Below the pieces are notes generated by a model, which saw only the letters and a list, made by a program, of their open reading frames with translations, was not told the DNA's origin and did not search any database. A DNA stretch of 64,000 nucleotides. Source: JBBATK01 sp040398805. Lineage in GTDB: Bacteria > Bacteroidota > Ignavibacteria > Kapaibacteriales > NICIL-2. A program made the position numbers and the translations under genes. The stretch spans positions 1 through 64,000 of the forward strand of contig JBBATK010000003.1 in the NCBI GenBank assembly GCA_040398805.1, read 5' to 3'. This document shows, one piece after another, positions 1 to 8,757 of this stretch; positions within the stretch are counted from its first letter, which is position 1; every line of letters starts with the position of its first letter.

Positions 1-3000
1 GGATCGTCAGTTGGTTCGTCGTCGCACCGCTGATACGTCCGTTGTCGGACAGCATCGTGGAACCATTATACCATTGGAACTGCGGGCTGAAGCCGGGGAA
101 CTGTGCCGCTGCATTCACTTCAACGTTGAGATATCCCGTAGAACCGACGGCCACACCGATGGTTTCCGGATCGCTACCGATGAGGGTGTTCGATGCGACG
201 TAGACAACGGCATCGTTCGTTGCCAGCGTTGCCGTGCCGCAGGTACCGGTAAGCACGCAGCGGTAACGTCCGCTCATGTCATAGCCGGCGTTGGAGACGA
301 CGTAGATAGGCCCGGTTGCACCGGCGATGTCACGTCCGTCCTTCTGCCATTGATAACCAAGAATGGTACCGTCGGCAACGACCGCCATCGATGTCTCGTT
401 ACCAACGCAGATTACGCGGGAAACGGGATGGGCGTTGATCTCGATCGGGGCATTGACGACAACGTTGATGATGTCCGACACGAGCGGATCCGCGCCGCCC
501 GTAGCGGTCACGCGCAGAACGTAATCACCACCGTTGAGCGAGGGGGATGCGTTCGTGATGGTGAGGGTACCGGTTGTTGCACCCATCACGCCGTTCACGC
601 CGTCAAGCAGCGGAGCGCCGTTGCGCTGCCAGCTGAAGGAAAGCTGGGCACCGGCGGTGACGGCAGCGTTACCCGAGATCGTCAGGGTCTGATTCGCGCA
701 TGAGTTCAGCGTTGCGGGCGGTGCAGGATTGAAACTGATGACAGGAACAAGCTGATGGGCGCCCATGAAGACTTCCGAACGATTACGGCTCGTACCGAAG
801 ATGTCATCACCAACGATACCGCGGATGCCGGAATTGAAGGTACCATTCGACGTGGAGCCGATACCGTACAGGTTCACGTCGACGAGGGTGAGCGAGAGGT
901 TGTTGTTCACCTGATCGGCGAACACGACATCGACGTTGCTCGAGTTGGCATCTTGTCCGGACATGGCGCGATGGGCGGCGAGCGACGTATTACCCATTCC
1001 GTTCCAAACAGTCAGAATACCGCCCGTACTCCAATAGTTGTTGAAGTTCGCTGCGTGACCGGACGCCGCACTGAATGCAGGACCGCCGCCGATATTCTCG
1101 AGAATGTTATTGACCGTCGAGAGCGATGAGCCGCTTGTTGCAGCATACGCCGCACCGGCTGTTGCGTTGACGATGGTGTTATGGAAGAATCCAACGGCCG
1201 AGCTACCGCCCGCGCTGAAGCCGACACCGTTCGCACCGGAGACGCGGAGGAAGTTGTTCGCGAACACCGCTTGGGAGACCGCTGCACGAGAGCCGGAGAC
1301 AACCGCCGGGATACCGTTGTTGATGGTGAAACTCACGCGGTTCTTGCGGAAATTGAAGGCACCGTTGTGATTGACGAAGACGACGCCGGCGGAAAGTGTC
1401 GTGCTCGACGTTCCGAATGTGTTACCATTCACGGTTGCACCATCGGTTCCTTCAAGCCGCATTCCGTACGCCCCGAAGTTCGAAAAGGTGTTATCGACAA
1501 TGCGGATACCGGCGGGCAATGTGGCACCGCTGAAGGTATGATAGAAGGGAATGGATGCCTGGTTGAAGGTGGTATTCGTGATGACCAGGTTCGGATGATA
1601 TCCATTATTGACGGAAAGGAAGAACACATCGCCGAGGGTGAAGGACGTGGATGCGACCCCGTTGAACACCATGTTGTCAAAGGTCACATTATCACATCCG
1701 GATGCGCCGCCCATGGCACCGATGAGCTCGACACCGACGCCGGAGGAAGCCGCTGTGTTCAGGGCACCGATCGTGAAGTTGCGGAAGGTGATGAAGTCGG
1801 CGTTGTTCAATCGCACTGTCGGCGTACCGCCAATGGATGTGGTGCCGGTGATTGCCGCCGCTGGAGTATTGGAGAACTGCAAGATGACAGAGTTCTTGTT
1901 TCCGTTTTCCGATTGGAACACGATCGGTTTTGATGACGTATTTCCGGGAATGTTCGCGATGTAGACGTTCTCCGTGTACGTACCCGGACGCGCATTGAAC
2001 GTTACCGAACCGACAGTTCCCCCGGCGCTGAGTTGCGAAGCGGCCTGCGCCCACGAGGTGAAGTTGGGGCTTGTTCCGCCGATGGTATAGGTGCCGCTGA
2101 GTCCTGCTCCCAATACGCGCGTTGCGGAGTTATTACCAGCGAAGCCGTCCGTCGTATTGTTGACGGTTGCAACGGAAACCGACACATTCACGCTGCCAAT
2201 AGCCGGAAAAGGATAATCGGTGAAGAGCGGTACGTTGACACTCGCACCCACGGCGATGGACTGACTATACGTAGCCGTACCCGAGACGGAGGAGCCGTCC
2301 GAAGCGGTGATCGTATAGTTCAACGCGAGAGCCGTGATGGCATTGCTGCCGGCGTTCGTACATGCAGCGACGATGGTATTGTTACCCGGGGCGAACGGCA
2401 CGGGCGACGTGGTATTGATTCCGGTGACGTTGATGTCGTTCATGAAGCCGGTGGACAAGGTATAGTCCTCCGTCTCGCCATAGTTCACGGTGGCACAGGA
2501 GGTCATCGTTCCGGAGTTCTGCGTACGGATGCGCATGCGGACCGAGCCTGTAGCCGAGGCCGGAACAGTAAAGGTTCCTGTGAGCGTCGTGTTGGGTCCG
2601 AGCTGACCGAAAGAGTTGATCCTCTCGATACCGGCATCCTCCAGGACGTTGTTTCCGTTCCAGTCGATCCAGATATGCAGGGTATTTGTGTAATTGGTTG
2701 TCATTGTGGACAACGGTTGCACTTCCCACGTGTATGTCTGACCGGGCACGACAAGCGTGGGCGACAGGTTATTGTAAAACGTGTACGCAGGCGTGCCGGT
2801 TCCGCCGGGGGTACAGTTGCTTGTATTGTTCAGCAACATCGTGGCACCTTGGCGGATACGCACAGCACCGATACCGATGGCCAAACTTGCGCAGTTCGCA
2901 TCGGTGAATTGGTTGGTCGGCATGCAGTATGGTGCCGGATTGTTGGTCTGGGCACCGATGTCGGGCGTCATGAACATGGTGCAAGCCAGCACGCATGCCA

Positions 3001-3034
3001 TGATGGTTGCACGAAACTCTGTCAAGAATCTCAT
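1..3034 (-). CDS. Large secreted multidomain surface protein (GEVED, parallel beta-helix and Ig-like domains), C-terminus beyond left edge
   Basis: The frame is open from an ATG at 3034 to base 1, giving about 1011 residues without a stop. A GAGGTG ribosome site lies just upstream. The N-terminus (MRFLTEFRATIMACVLACTM, then a cleavable AQT) is a signal peptide. Residues of roughly 95-180 resemble a GEVED domain: IDWNGNN and a YGETEDYTL end are visible. The middle (about 270-700) is rich in Asn/Gly/Thr with NTF and N-N-F turns, as in right-handed parallel beta-helix proteins. Two Ig-like domains follow, with QWQKDG and SGRYRC motifs. This architecture is typical of T9SS-exported cell-surface proteins of the FCB group, but any sorting domain lies outside the window. 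The ligand is unknown. Confidence 0.85.
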   Translation of the reverse strand, partial: MRFLTEFRATIMACVLACTMFMTPDIGAQTNNPAPYCMPTNQFTDANCASLAIGIGAVRIRQGATMLLNNTSNCTPGGTGTPAYTFYNNLSPTLVVPGQTYTWEVQPLSTMTTNYTNTLHIWIDWNGNNVLEDAGIERINSFGQLGPNTTLTGTFTVPASATGSVRMRIRTQNSGTMTSCATVNYGETEDYTLSTGFMNDINVTGINTTSPVPFAPGNNTIVAACTNAGSNAITALALNYTITASDGSSVSGTATYSQSIAVGASVNVPLFTDYPFPAIGSVNVSVSVATVNNTTDGFAGNNSATRVLGAGLSGTYTIGGTSPNFTSWAQAASQLSAGGTVGSVTFNARPGTYTENVYIANIPGNTSSKPIVFQSENGNKNSVILQFSNTPAAAITGTTSIGGTPTVRLNNADFITFRNFTIGALNTAASSGVGVELIGAMGGASGCDNVTFDNMVFNGVASTSFTLGDVFFLSVNNGYHPNLVITNTTFNQASIPFYHTFSGATLPAGIRIVDNTFSNFGAYGMRLEGTDGATVNGNTFGTSSTTLSAGVVFVNHNGAFNFRKNRVSFTINNGIPAVVSGSRAAVSQAVFANNFLRVSGANGVGFSAGGSSAVGFFHNTIVNATAGAAYAATSGSSLSTVNNILENIGGGPAFSAASGHAANFNNYWSTGGILTVWNGMGNTSLAAHRAMSGQDANSSNVDVVFADQVNNNLSLTLVDVNLYGIGSTSNGTFNSGIRGIVGDDIFGTSRNRSEVFMGAHQLVPVISFNPAPPATLNSCANQTLTISGNAAVTAGAQLSFSWQRNGAPLLDGVNGVMGATTGTLTITNASPSLNGGDYVLRVTATGGADPLVSDIINVVVNAPIEINAHPVSRVICVGNETSMAVVADGTILGYQWQKDGRDIAGATGPIYVVSNAGYDMSGRYRCVLTGTCGTATLATNDAVVYVASNTLIGSDPETIGVAVGSTGYLNVEVNAAAQFPGFSPQFQWYNGSTMLSDNGRISGATTNQLTI

Positions 3035-3656
3035 AGGGTACACCTCAAGAAAAATGGAGAATAGAAATTGTTATACGAAATGTTATGCGACAATGTTGTT
3101 GACTGATAGCCTCTGAGAGTCCGAAGGAAAGGAGCTATGCATGCATCGTCGTCGAAGCCGGTACAAGCCGCGAATGATAGCGATTCAGCATTCGTTCAAC
3201 CGTTGTTTTCCCACTACCGGCGGCGCTTTCTCTCGTCCCCTGGGTTCATGATTCGGGTCAAAGTAGAGACGAAAACTAAAACAACAATGAAAAAATTTTC
3301 TTTTTTCTCCACAAACGGACGCCGCGACTTTTCGACTTCCCCTGCGAGCATTCTGTGCTATCAACCCTTGATTTTTGAGTCATTTAGGTCTTTTTTTCAT
3401 TTTTGTTCTCCAACTGGACCGTCGCCGTGCTGTCATTGTTGACGCCGATGAACACCTGAATGGTACCCATGCTTCTATGAATTTTTCTCAATCCGCTTTT
3501 TCATCCTTCGGCTGCTGAACGTCGAGCCCCCCATCGACATTTGCCGTCGACGTGTCATCTATCATGGTCATACGTATCGTTTGTGTTCGTTCCGAACGAC
3601 GGTGTCCACGTCTCGGTCAATGGTGACCGGCTCGTTGTTGCTCTCGTGAGGATGCG
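3035..3656. other. Gene-free stretch between surface-protein gene and dnaE2
   Basis: I see no convincing coding sequence here. The short plus-strand ORFs have no recognisable composition or motif. The part from about 3270 to 3420 is AT-rich in a GC-rich window and probably holds the promoter of the minus-strand surface-protein gene. The right part (3440-3656) lies downstream of dnaE2 and shows no clear terminator hairpin. Confidence 0.5.
3259..3288 (-). promoter_or_regulatory. Candidate Bacteroidota-type promoter for the surface-protein gene
   Basis: On the minus strand ATTG (3288-3285) is followed after 19 nt by TACTTTG (3265-3259). This is close to the Bacteroidota consensus TTTG-N19-TAnnTTTG, with one base missing in the second box. 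It lies about 220 nt upstream of the start codon at 3034, in the AT-rich tract. Without transcript data this remains a weak call. Confidence 0.25.
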
Positions 3657-6600
3657 TCACTCCGGCAGGACATCTGCATCGCCGAGCGGAACATTGATGA
3701 CCTGACGGTCCTTACCGCCGGTCTGGGATGGGAAGCCGGTATATCCGCCCTGCACATTGCGCAATTCCCATGCGTCCAGGAGGAGCAGTCCGCGCCAACC
3801 GTTCTCCCCCTCCGGTTTTCCCTTCACGATAAGCGCGGGCGCGCGCAGCACCTTGCGCAGCTTTTCCTTGATATGCGGCAGGACGATCACCTGGATGTAT
3901 CCTGTTTCGTCCTCCAGCGTCAGGAACATGACGCCCTTGGCCGTGCCGGGTTGTTGGCGAAGGATGGCGATGCCGCCAAGAAGCATGGTGTGGTTGCGAT
4001 TCGGCGGGTGGTCGGGCTTCGAGGAATCGGAGCGCATGGGCAGGCGATAACAGGTTTCGATGGTCCGTACCTCCAGCGAGTTCAGCATACGCCGGTACAA
4101 TGTCATGGGGTGTACCCGCGCGGAGCGGTGCGTGGCGTAATCCCAGGCCAGCCGCTCGGTGCTCCGCAGAGGCGGCAGTTCGGGGACGTCCTCGGGCTGG
4201 ACGAGAGGGAGTGCGAAGAGCGACTCCTGGTCCTGCCGGAGGGACTCCTTCCGGCGCAGCGCTACGCCCGTATGCCACAACGCGCTCCGGGAATCCTGGG
4301 CCAAGGCATCCAGGGCACCGGAGCGCGCAACGGATTCTATCACATCGCTCGGCAAGGAAAGCCGTTGGACGAAGTCCTCGCAGGACAGGTACGGACCGCG
4401 CAAGCGCTCCATGACGATGGCGCGTGCACTCTCCTCGCTCACGTTCTCGATGGACGTGAGCGGCTTGCGTATGGCCAGGCGGGGTGCGTCTGCGGACTCA
4501 CCCTCCGCCGCCCCTCGTGCTGCGCGTTGCTCCAACCCGTAGCGCACGCCGGAATGGTTCACGTCCGGCAGCAGCACTTCCGCGCCGAAGCGCTTGGCTT
4601 CCTCCACAAGGGTCATGAGCGGATAGAATCCCGGGCGGTGCTGCATCACGGCCGCCATATAACAGGCGGGATGATAGCGTTTGAGCCAGGCCGATTGGTA
4701 GACGATCTTGGCGAAGGCGGCGGCATGACTACGGCAGAAGCCGTAGCCCACGAAGTACGATACCATGTCGAAGACGGCATTGGCATGAGCGGACTCCACG
4801 CCGCGGCGCACGGCGCCGGACACGAACTTGTCCCGCATGAGCTCCATCTCGGAAGCGATACGGAACTTCGACATGAGCGCGCGGAAGTCATCGGCCTCGG
4901 CCAGGCTCATGCCCGCAAAGTGATGCGCTATCTCCAGCACCTGTTCCTGGTAGAGGATCACACCGTAGGTGTCGCGCAGGATGGGCTCAAGGTCCGGATG
5001 CGCATACACCACGGGCTCTTGACCGCGACGACGCCGTATGTAGGGGTTCACCATGCCGCTTTGCAGGGGTCCGGGACGGAACAGGGCCACTTCCGCGATA
5101 AGGTCGTTGAAGTTCGAGGGCTGATGCAAGGCCAGCACATGCTGCTGTCCTTGCGACTCTATCTGGAACACCCCGATGGTGGTGCTGTCGCACATGAGCG
5201 CATACACGTTCTCGTCGTCGAGCGAGAGTTCGTCCACCTCCAGCCGCTCGCCCGTCGCCGCATGATGCAGCTCCACCGCCTCCGATATCGTGGCCAGCAT
5301 ACGTAGTCCCAGCACATCCAGCTTCACGAGTCCCATGGCCTCCACATCGTTCTTGTCGAACTGCACTTCCTTCACGCCGTTAGCGGATACCTGGATGGGC
5401 GAGAAATGATAGAGCGGCGTGCGGGACAGCACCATGCCGCCGCTATGCAAGCCCAGGTGCCGCGGCACGTCGTGGAACCGCTCCACCATCTCCATCGTCA
5501 CCGCGAACAGCGGCGTATCCGTCGGCACCACTTCGTGCAGCAGCTCCCGATGCTTGCGCACCGCACGGGCAGACCCCCACGGCACGGCCTTGCTCAAGGC
5601 ATCCACCACCGGCAAGGGATAGCCCATGGCTTTGCTGACATCGCGCATGGCCGAGCGCAAGCGATAGGTCATGAGCGTGGCCGTCATGGCCGTATGATCC
5701 ATGCCGAAGCGCTCTTCCATCCATGCGATCACTTCTCCGCGCCTTTCGGAATCGAAATCCACATCGATATCCGGCGTCCCTTTCCTTCCTCCGTGCAGGA
5801 ACCGTTCGAACAACAGATGATGCCGCACGGGATCCACTCCCGTGATGCCGAGCAGATACGCCACGATGGAGTTCGCCGCCGAGCCACGTCCCGAACAGCG
5901 GATGCCGCGCCTCTTGGCTTCGTCCACCACCTCCTTCACCACAAGGAAGTAGTCGGAGAGTTCCAAGGAGCGTATCACCCCCGTCTCCTTCTCGAGCAAT
6001 GCCATCGCTTGCGGTCGGGTAGTCTCCGCATAGCGCTTCGGCAATGCCTCCAGGCACAAGCGCTTCAGCGTGGCGTCCGCGTCTTCGCCCTCCACCCTGC
6101 GCGCCGCGGGCGGCGTGATATGCGATGCCAAAAGGTCCACCGCACATGCATCGGCGATGATCCCTGCATTCCGCAATGCATCCTCGTAGGGAATACGTCG
6201 CCGTATCTCCTCTTCACCCACCACATACGCCTCCGCATTCACCTCCCGCTCTGCGTGATCGTCGAACACCGTGATGCCGTTGCGCACGCAACTCATGATG
6301 TCCGTCTGCTTGTAATCGTCCGCCCGTGCATAACGCACATCGCCCGTGGCCACGCAGGGCATGTCCAGCGCGGCGGCCACACGTCGCACGCGCTCCAGCT
6401 CGAAGCTCTCACCCGGACGCTGATGATGCGACAACTCCGCATAACAGCGGTGACCGAACACATCGCGCAAGCCCGATAGCCATGCGTGCGCGGCATGCTC
6501 CTCCCGCCGGCGCACGTGCCTGCGCAGCCGCGATGCGTACCCGCCACTCAGGCACACGAGTTCGTCGCACTCATGCATGCGCAGTTCGTCGTACCGCAGA

Positions 6601-6905
6601 TGCGGCGAAAGACGATCGTTGGCATGTGCGCTCGTAAGGATGCGGCACACCTGCGCATAGCCGCGAGCACTACGCGCAAGCAAGACCAACGGTGCGTCAT
6701 CGACGACGACCTCCGCTCCGCAGATGGGTCGTATGCCATAGCCGCGCGCCGCCTTCTGGAACTTCACCATGCCGTACACCCCGTGCACGTCCGTCAGCGC
6801 AAGCGATGTCATGCCATGCTCCGCCGCCGCCGCCAACAATGCTTCCGGATGCGATCCTCCCTGCAAGAAGGAATAACAGGAGCGTGTATGTAAATGCGTG
6901 AACAT
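3657..6905 (-). CDS. dnaE2: Error-prone DNA polymerase III alpha subunit, DnaE2/ImuC type
   Basis: The 1082-aa protein begins with a PHP domain (MFTHLHTRSCYSFLQGG). It has the C-family polymerase core with the GRGSAANS motif near residue 340 and the catalytic PDIDVDF motif at 378-384. The C-terminal OB-fold segment reads QQPGTAKGVMFLTLEDETG, which is characteristic of DnaE2 rather than replicative DnaE1. The length also fits DnaE2. With ImuB it is expected to form the mutasome that copies damaged DNA during the SOS response. The imuB-like gene lies upstream on the same strand, but the scaffold gap and repeats separate them, so co-transcription cannot be judged. No Shine-Dalgarno is visible; the space upstream of the ATG is filled by a GTGAGCG repeat array. 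Confidence 0.93.
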   Translation of the reverse strand: MFTHLHTRSCYSFLQGGSHPEALLAAAAEHGMTSLALTDVHGVYGMVKFQKAARGYGIRPICGAEVVVDDAPLVLLARSARGYAQVCRILTSAHANDRLSPHLRYDELRMHECDELVCLSGGYASRLRRHVRRREEHAAHAWLSGLRDVFGHRCYAELSHHQRPGESFELERVRRVAAALDMPCVATGDVRYARADDYKQTDIMSCVRNGITVFDDHAEREVNAEAYVVGEEEIRRRIPYEDALRNAGIIADACAVDLLASHITPPAARRVEGEDADATLKRLCLEALPKRYAETTRPQAMALLEKETGVIRSLELSDYFLVVKEVVDEAKRRGIRCSGRGSAANSIVAYLLGITGVDPVRHHLLFERFLHGGRKGTPDIDVDFDSERRGEVIAWMEERFGMDHTAMTATLMTYRLRSAMRDVSKAMGYPLPVVDALSKAVPWGSARAVRKHRELLHEVVPTDTPLFAVTMEMVERFHDVPRHLGLHSGGMVLSRTPLYHFSPIQVSANGVKEVQFDKNDVEAMGLVKLDVLGLRMLATISEAVELHHAATGERLEVDELSLDDENVYALMCDSTTIGVFQIESQGQQHVLALHQPSNFNDLIAEVALFRPGPLQSGMVNPYIRRRRGQEPVVYAHPDLEPILRDTYGVILYQEQVLEIAHHFAGMSLAEADDFRALMSKFRIASEMELMRDKFVSGAVRRGVESAHANAVFDMVSYFVGYGFCRSHAAAFAKIVYQSAWLKRYHPACYMAAVMQHRPGFYPLMTLVEEAKRFGAEVLLPDVNHSGVRYGLEQRAARGAAEGESADAPRLAIRKPLTSIENVSEESARAIVMERLRGPYLSCEDFVQRLSLPSDVIESVARSGALDALAQDSRSALWHTGVALRRKESLRQDQESLFALPLVQPEDVPELPPLRSTERLAWDYATHRSARVHPMTLYRRMLNSLEVRTIETCYRLPMRSDSSKPDHPPNRNHTMLLGGIAILRQQPGTAKGVMFLTLEDETGYIQVIVLPHIKEKLRKVLRAPALIVKGKPEGENGWRGLLLLDAWELRNVQGGYTGFPSQTGGKDRQVINVPLGDADVLPE

Positions 6906-6914
6906 GATACGAAC

Positions 6915-6961
6915 GTGAGCGGTGAGCGGTGAGCGGTGAGCGGTGAACGTGAGCGTGAGCG
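6915..6961. repeat. GTGAGCG heptamer tandem array
   Basis: Four exact head-to-tail copies of GTGAGCG (6915-6942) are followed by GTGAAC and two GTGAGC hexamers up to the scaffold gap. The array begins 9 nt upstream of the dnaE2 start codon, so it would lie in the leader or promoter of that gene. Confidence 0.9.
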
Positions 6962-7061
6962 NNNNNNNNNNNNNNNNNNNNNNNNNNNNNNNNNNNNNNN
7001 NNNNNNNNNNNNNNNNNNNNNNNNNNNNNNNNNNNNNNNNNNNNNNNNNNNNNNNNNNNNN
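6962..7061. other. Scaffold gap of 100 N
   Basis: Exactly 100 undetermined bases, the usual placeholder for a gap of unknown size. Different short tandem repeats end at each side, so the assembly probably broke on a repeat. The true distance between imuB and dnaE2, and whether another small gene sits there, is unknown. Confidence 0.98.
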
Positions 7062-7117
7062 TTTCTTGATGACGCTTTCTTGATGACGCTTTCTTGATGA
7101 CGCTTTCTTGATGACGT
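7062..7117. repeat. 14-bp tandem array TTTCTTGATGACGC
   Basis: Three exact copies and a fourth copy missing only its last base run from 7062 to 7116. The array abuts the scaffold gap and probably continues into it. It lies just downstream of the imuB stop codon (7134) in transcription order. Confidence 0.9.
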
Positions 7118-7133
7118 GTTTCCATCCTCCGTA

Positions 7134-8318
7134 TCAGGTTGATGTGAGGGTAGGTGACGGCGAGTACGGCACGAGCATCCATTGCTGTTCGCTCAGGTAG
7201 GCATCGGGATTCTTCATCCGGATGCGATGCATGGTGCGCGGATAGCGTTGTTCCACGGTATGGGCTATGCTATAGGGCGAGACGCGTTCGGGCACGAAGG
7301 ACATCTGTTCGGGAGCGGCGATGCTGAGTCCGCCCATATCCAGCTGCAGCTCCGTGCATTCGCTACCGTCCATGAGGTTACGCAGGAGTATCTGCGCCGT
7401 CGTGCGCAGAACGCCGTCGCTCAGGGTACCGTCCTTCAGGATGCGCCTGTTCGTGCGCACCATGTCCGAGCGACCGTGCATATGCACCGCGATCCACGAG
7501 CAGCGACGTCCGCACACCTCGTGCAGTCTTTGCAGCAGCTCCTTCGTCATGATGGTCAGGACATTCTCCAGGTCGCGGGGCTCGCGCACGGGATCATCGA
7601 AGCGATGCACAGCGCGGAGCACGGGTGGCGGTTCGTAGAGGGGTAGCGGATGCCGTTCATCGCCGAGCAGCGTGCGAATGTTCCGATGCATCATGCGTCC
7701 GCCCTTCCCGAACTGCGCTACCATCTGCCGCTCCGTCAGTGTACCCGCCGCCCCCAGCGTCTGCAATCCGAACAGCATCATCTTCTCCAGCCATTCCTCT
7801 TCCGCACCCCACCAGTGCAAACATTCCACGGAGGCATCGCGCAGGAACGTCAGGGCTTCGTCGTCATCCACGAACAGGATGGATCCCGGATCGCAGAAAT
7901 ACGACGCCACCTGCGCCGTCGTGCGGGACGCCGCGATGCCTACGCAGGCCGTGAACTGCTCGGCCATACGCCGCAGCATGGCTATGTCGCGCACATGCAG
8001 GAGCACCGTACCCGCCGACTGCTCCGCCATATGCGGCGTCGTAGCATAGATGGCATGCAGCACCTCCTCCCACACGCCCTGCTCGGTACCGTGCTCGCGC
8101 AGCAGTATATGGGCGTCCGGCGCCAAGCGCTCCGCCCGCTGACTACTGTCGCCGTCGCTCACGCCACGCGCCCGTGCGCCCGCCGTTGCCGCTATCACCA
8201 TGCGCCTATGCACAACGATGACATCCTGCACACAGGTGCGTGCGTACTGCAACGCCATCGCCGGAAAGTCCGGTATGTGCAGAGCTGCTATGTGCGCTGT
8301 GTGCGGCATACGCTTCAT
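7134..8318 (-). CDS. imuB: ImuB-like catalytically degenerate Y-family polymerase subunit
   Basis: The 394-aa protein starts with HIAALHIPDFPAMAL, where an active Y-family polymerase would carry the DxD catalytic motif; here the acidic pair is missing, as in ImuB. A segment near residue 140-180 (TTAQVASYFCDPGS, then DDDEALTFLRDASVECL) matches the Y-family palm/finger layout, and the C-terminal half resembles the little-finger region. ImuB does not polymerise DNA itself; it bridges DnaE2 to the sliding clamp in the SOS mutasome. It is somewhat shorter than many ImuB proteins. No imuA gene precedes it. It shares strand with the S24 repressor gene upstream and dnaE2 downstream. Confidence 0.8.
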   Translation of the reverse strand: MKRMPHTAHIAALHIPDFPAMALQYARTCVQDVIVVHRRMVIAATAGARARGVSDGDSSQRAERLAPDAHILLREHGTEQGVWEEVLHAIYATTPHMAEQSAGTVLLHVRDIAMLRRMAEQFTACVGIAASRTTAQVASYFCDPGSILFVDDDEALTFLRDASVECLHWWGAEEEWLEKMMLFGLQTLGAAGTLTERQMVAQFGKGGRMMHRNIRTLLGDERHPLPLYEPPPVLRAVHRFDDPVREPRDLENVLTIMTKELLQRLHEVCGRRCSWIAVHMHGRSDMVRTNRRILKDGTLSDGVLRTTAQILLRNLMDGSECTELQLDMGGLSIAAPEQMSFVPERVSPYSIAHTVEQRYPRTMHRIRMKNPDAYLSEQQWMLVPYSPSPTLTST

Positions 8319-8757
8319 CCTCGTGATCGGTCTTCGTCGTTCTCGGTTCTCGGTTCTCGGTTCTCGGTTCTCGTCCGTCGTGATGCTTCCTCGTGCAACA
8401 AATCCCTGCGGAGCGTCTCCTCACTCCGGGCCCTCTCCTCCGAAGCGGGGGAACAGTTCCGGTGAAGAGGGCTGCAGAGCGCAGGACCGTGTGCGGAGCG
8501 CACAGTGCATGAAGCACCCTTGCACCGCAACGGCAGTGGTCCGTGATATGTCTGTCGTGTATCGATGTACCGCGTGCGCGCGTCCCTGTGTTGTTCCCCC
8601 GAACGACATGGCGCAGCGATGCGTGCGATGTGAGCGATGTGAGCGGTCTGTTTGGCGACATGCGCATACGATGACGCATGCACATGTCGCAGTATGGTCG
8701 GTGTCCGGACTTCTTCGGTCGTATCCGGACTTCCAGCTTGGCGTCGGAAATCCTCCC
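8319..8757. other. Gene-free stretch between imuB and the S24 repressor gene
   Basis: About 440 bp where an imuA gene would be expected, but I find no ORF resembling ImuA, RecA or SulA. It contains the TTCTCGG heptamer array (8340-8373) and a 7-bp inverted repeat GCCCTCT (8430-8436) / AGAGGGC (8466-8472). The rest looks non-coding with GATGTGAGC-like short repeats near 8625-8645. Confidence 0.6.
8340..8373. repeat. TTCTCGG heptamer tandem array
   Basis: Four exact copies of TTCTCGG plus a further TTCTCG lie 22 bp upstream of the imuB start codon in transcription order. The unit differs from the GTGAGCG array upstream of dnaE2 but has the same 7-bp period. Confidence 0.9.

Noticed and set aside
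3137..3442. A 101-codon plus-strand ORF in the AT-rich stretch
   Set aside because: Composition follows the AT tract and shows no protein-like pattern; the stretch looks like a promoter region.
3873..5306. A 477-codon open frame on the plus strand
   Set aside because: It lies opposite dnaE2, whose domains are clear throughout; the plus-strand product has no recognisable composition. High GC gives long shadow frames.
8450..8460. GGAACAGTTCC palindrome that resembles a Gram-positive LexA box
   Set aside because: The GAAC and GTTC halves are one base apart instead of four; it is probably only part of the local repeat structure.
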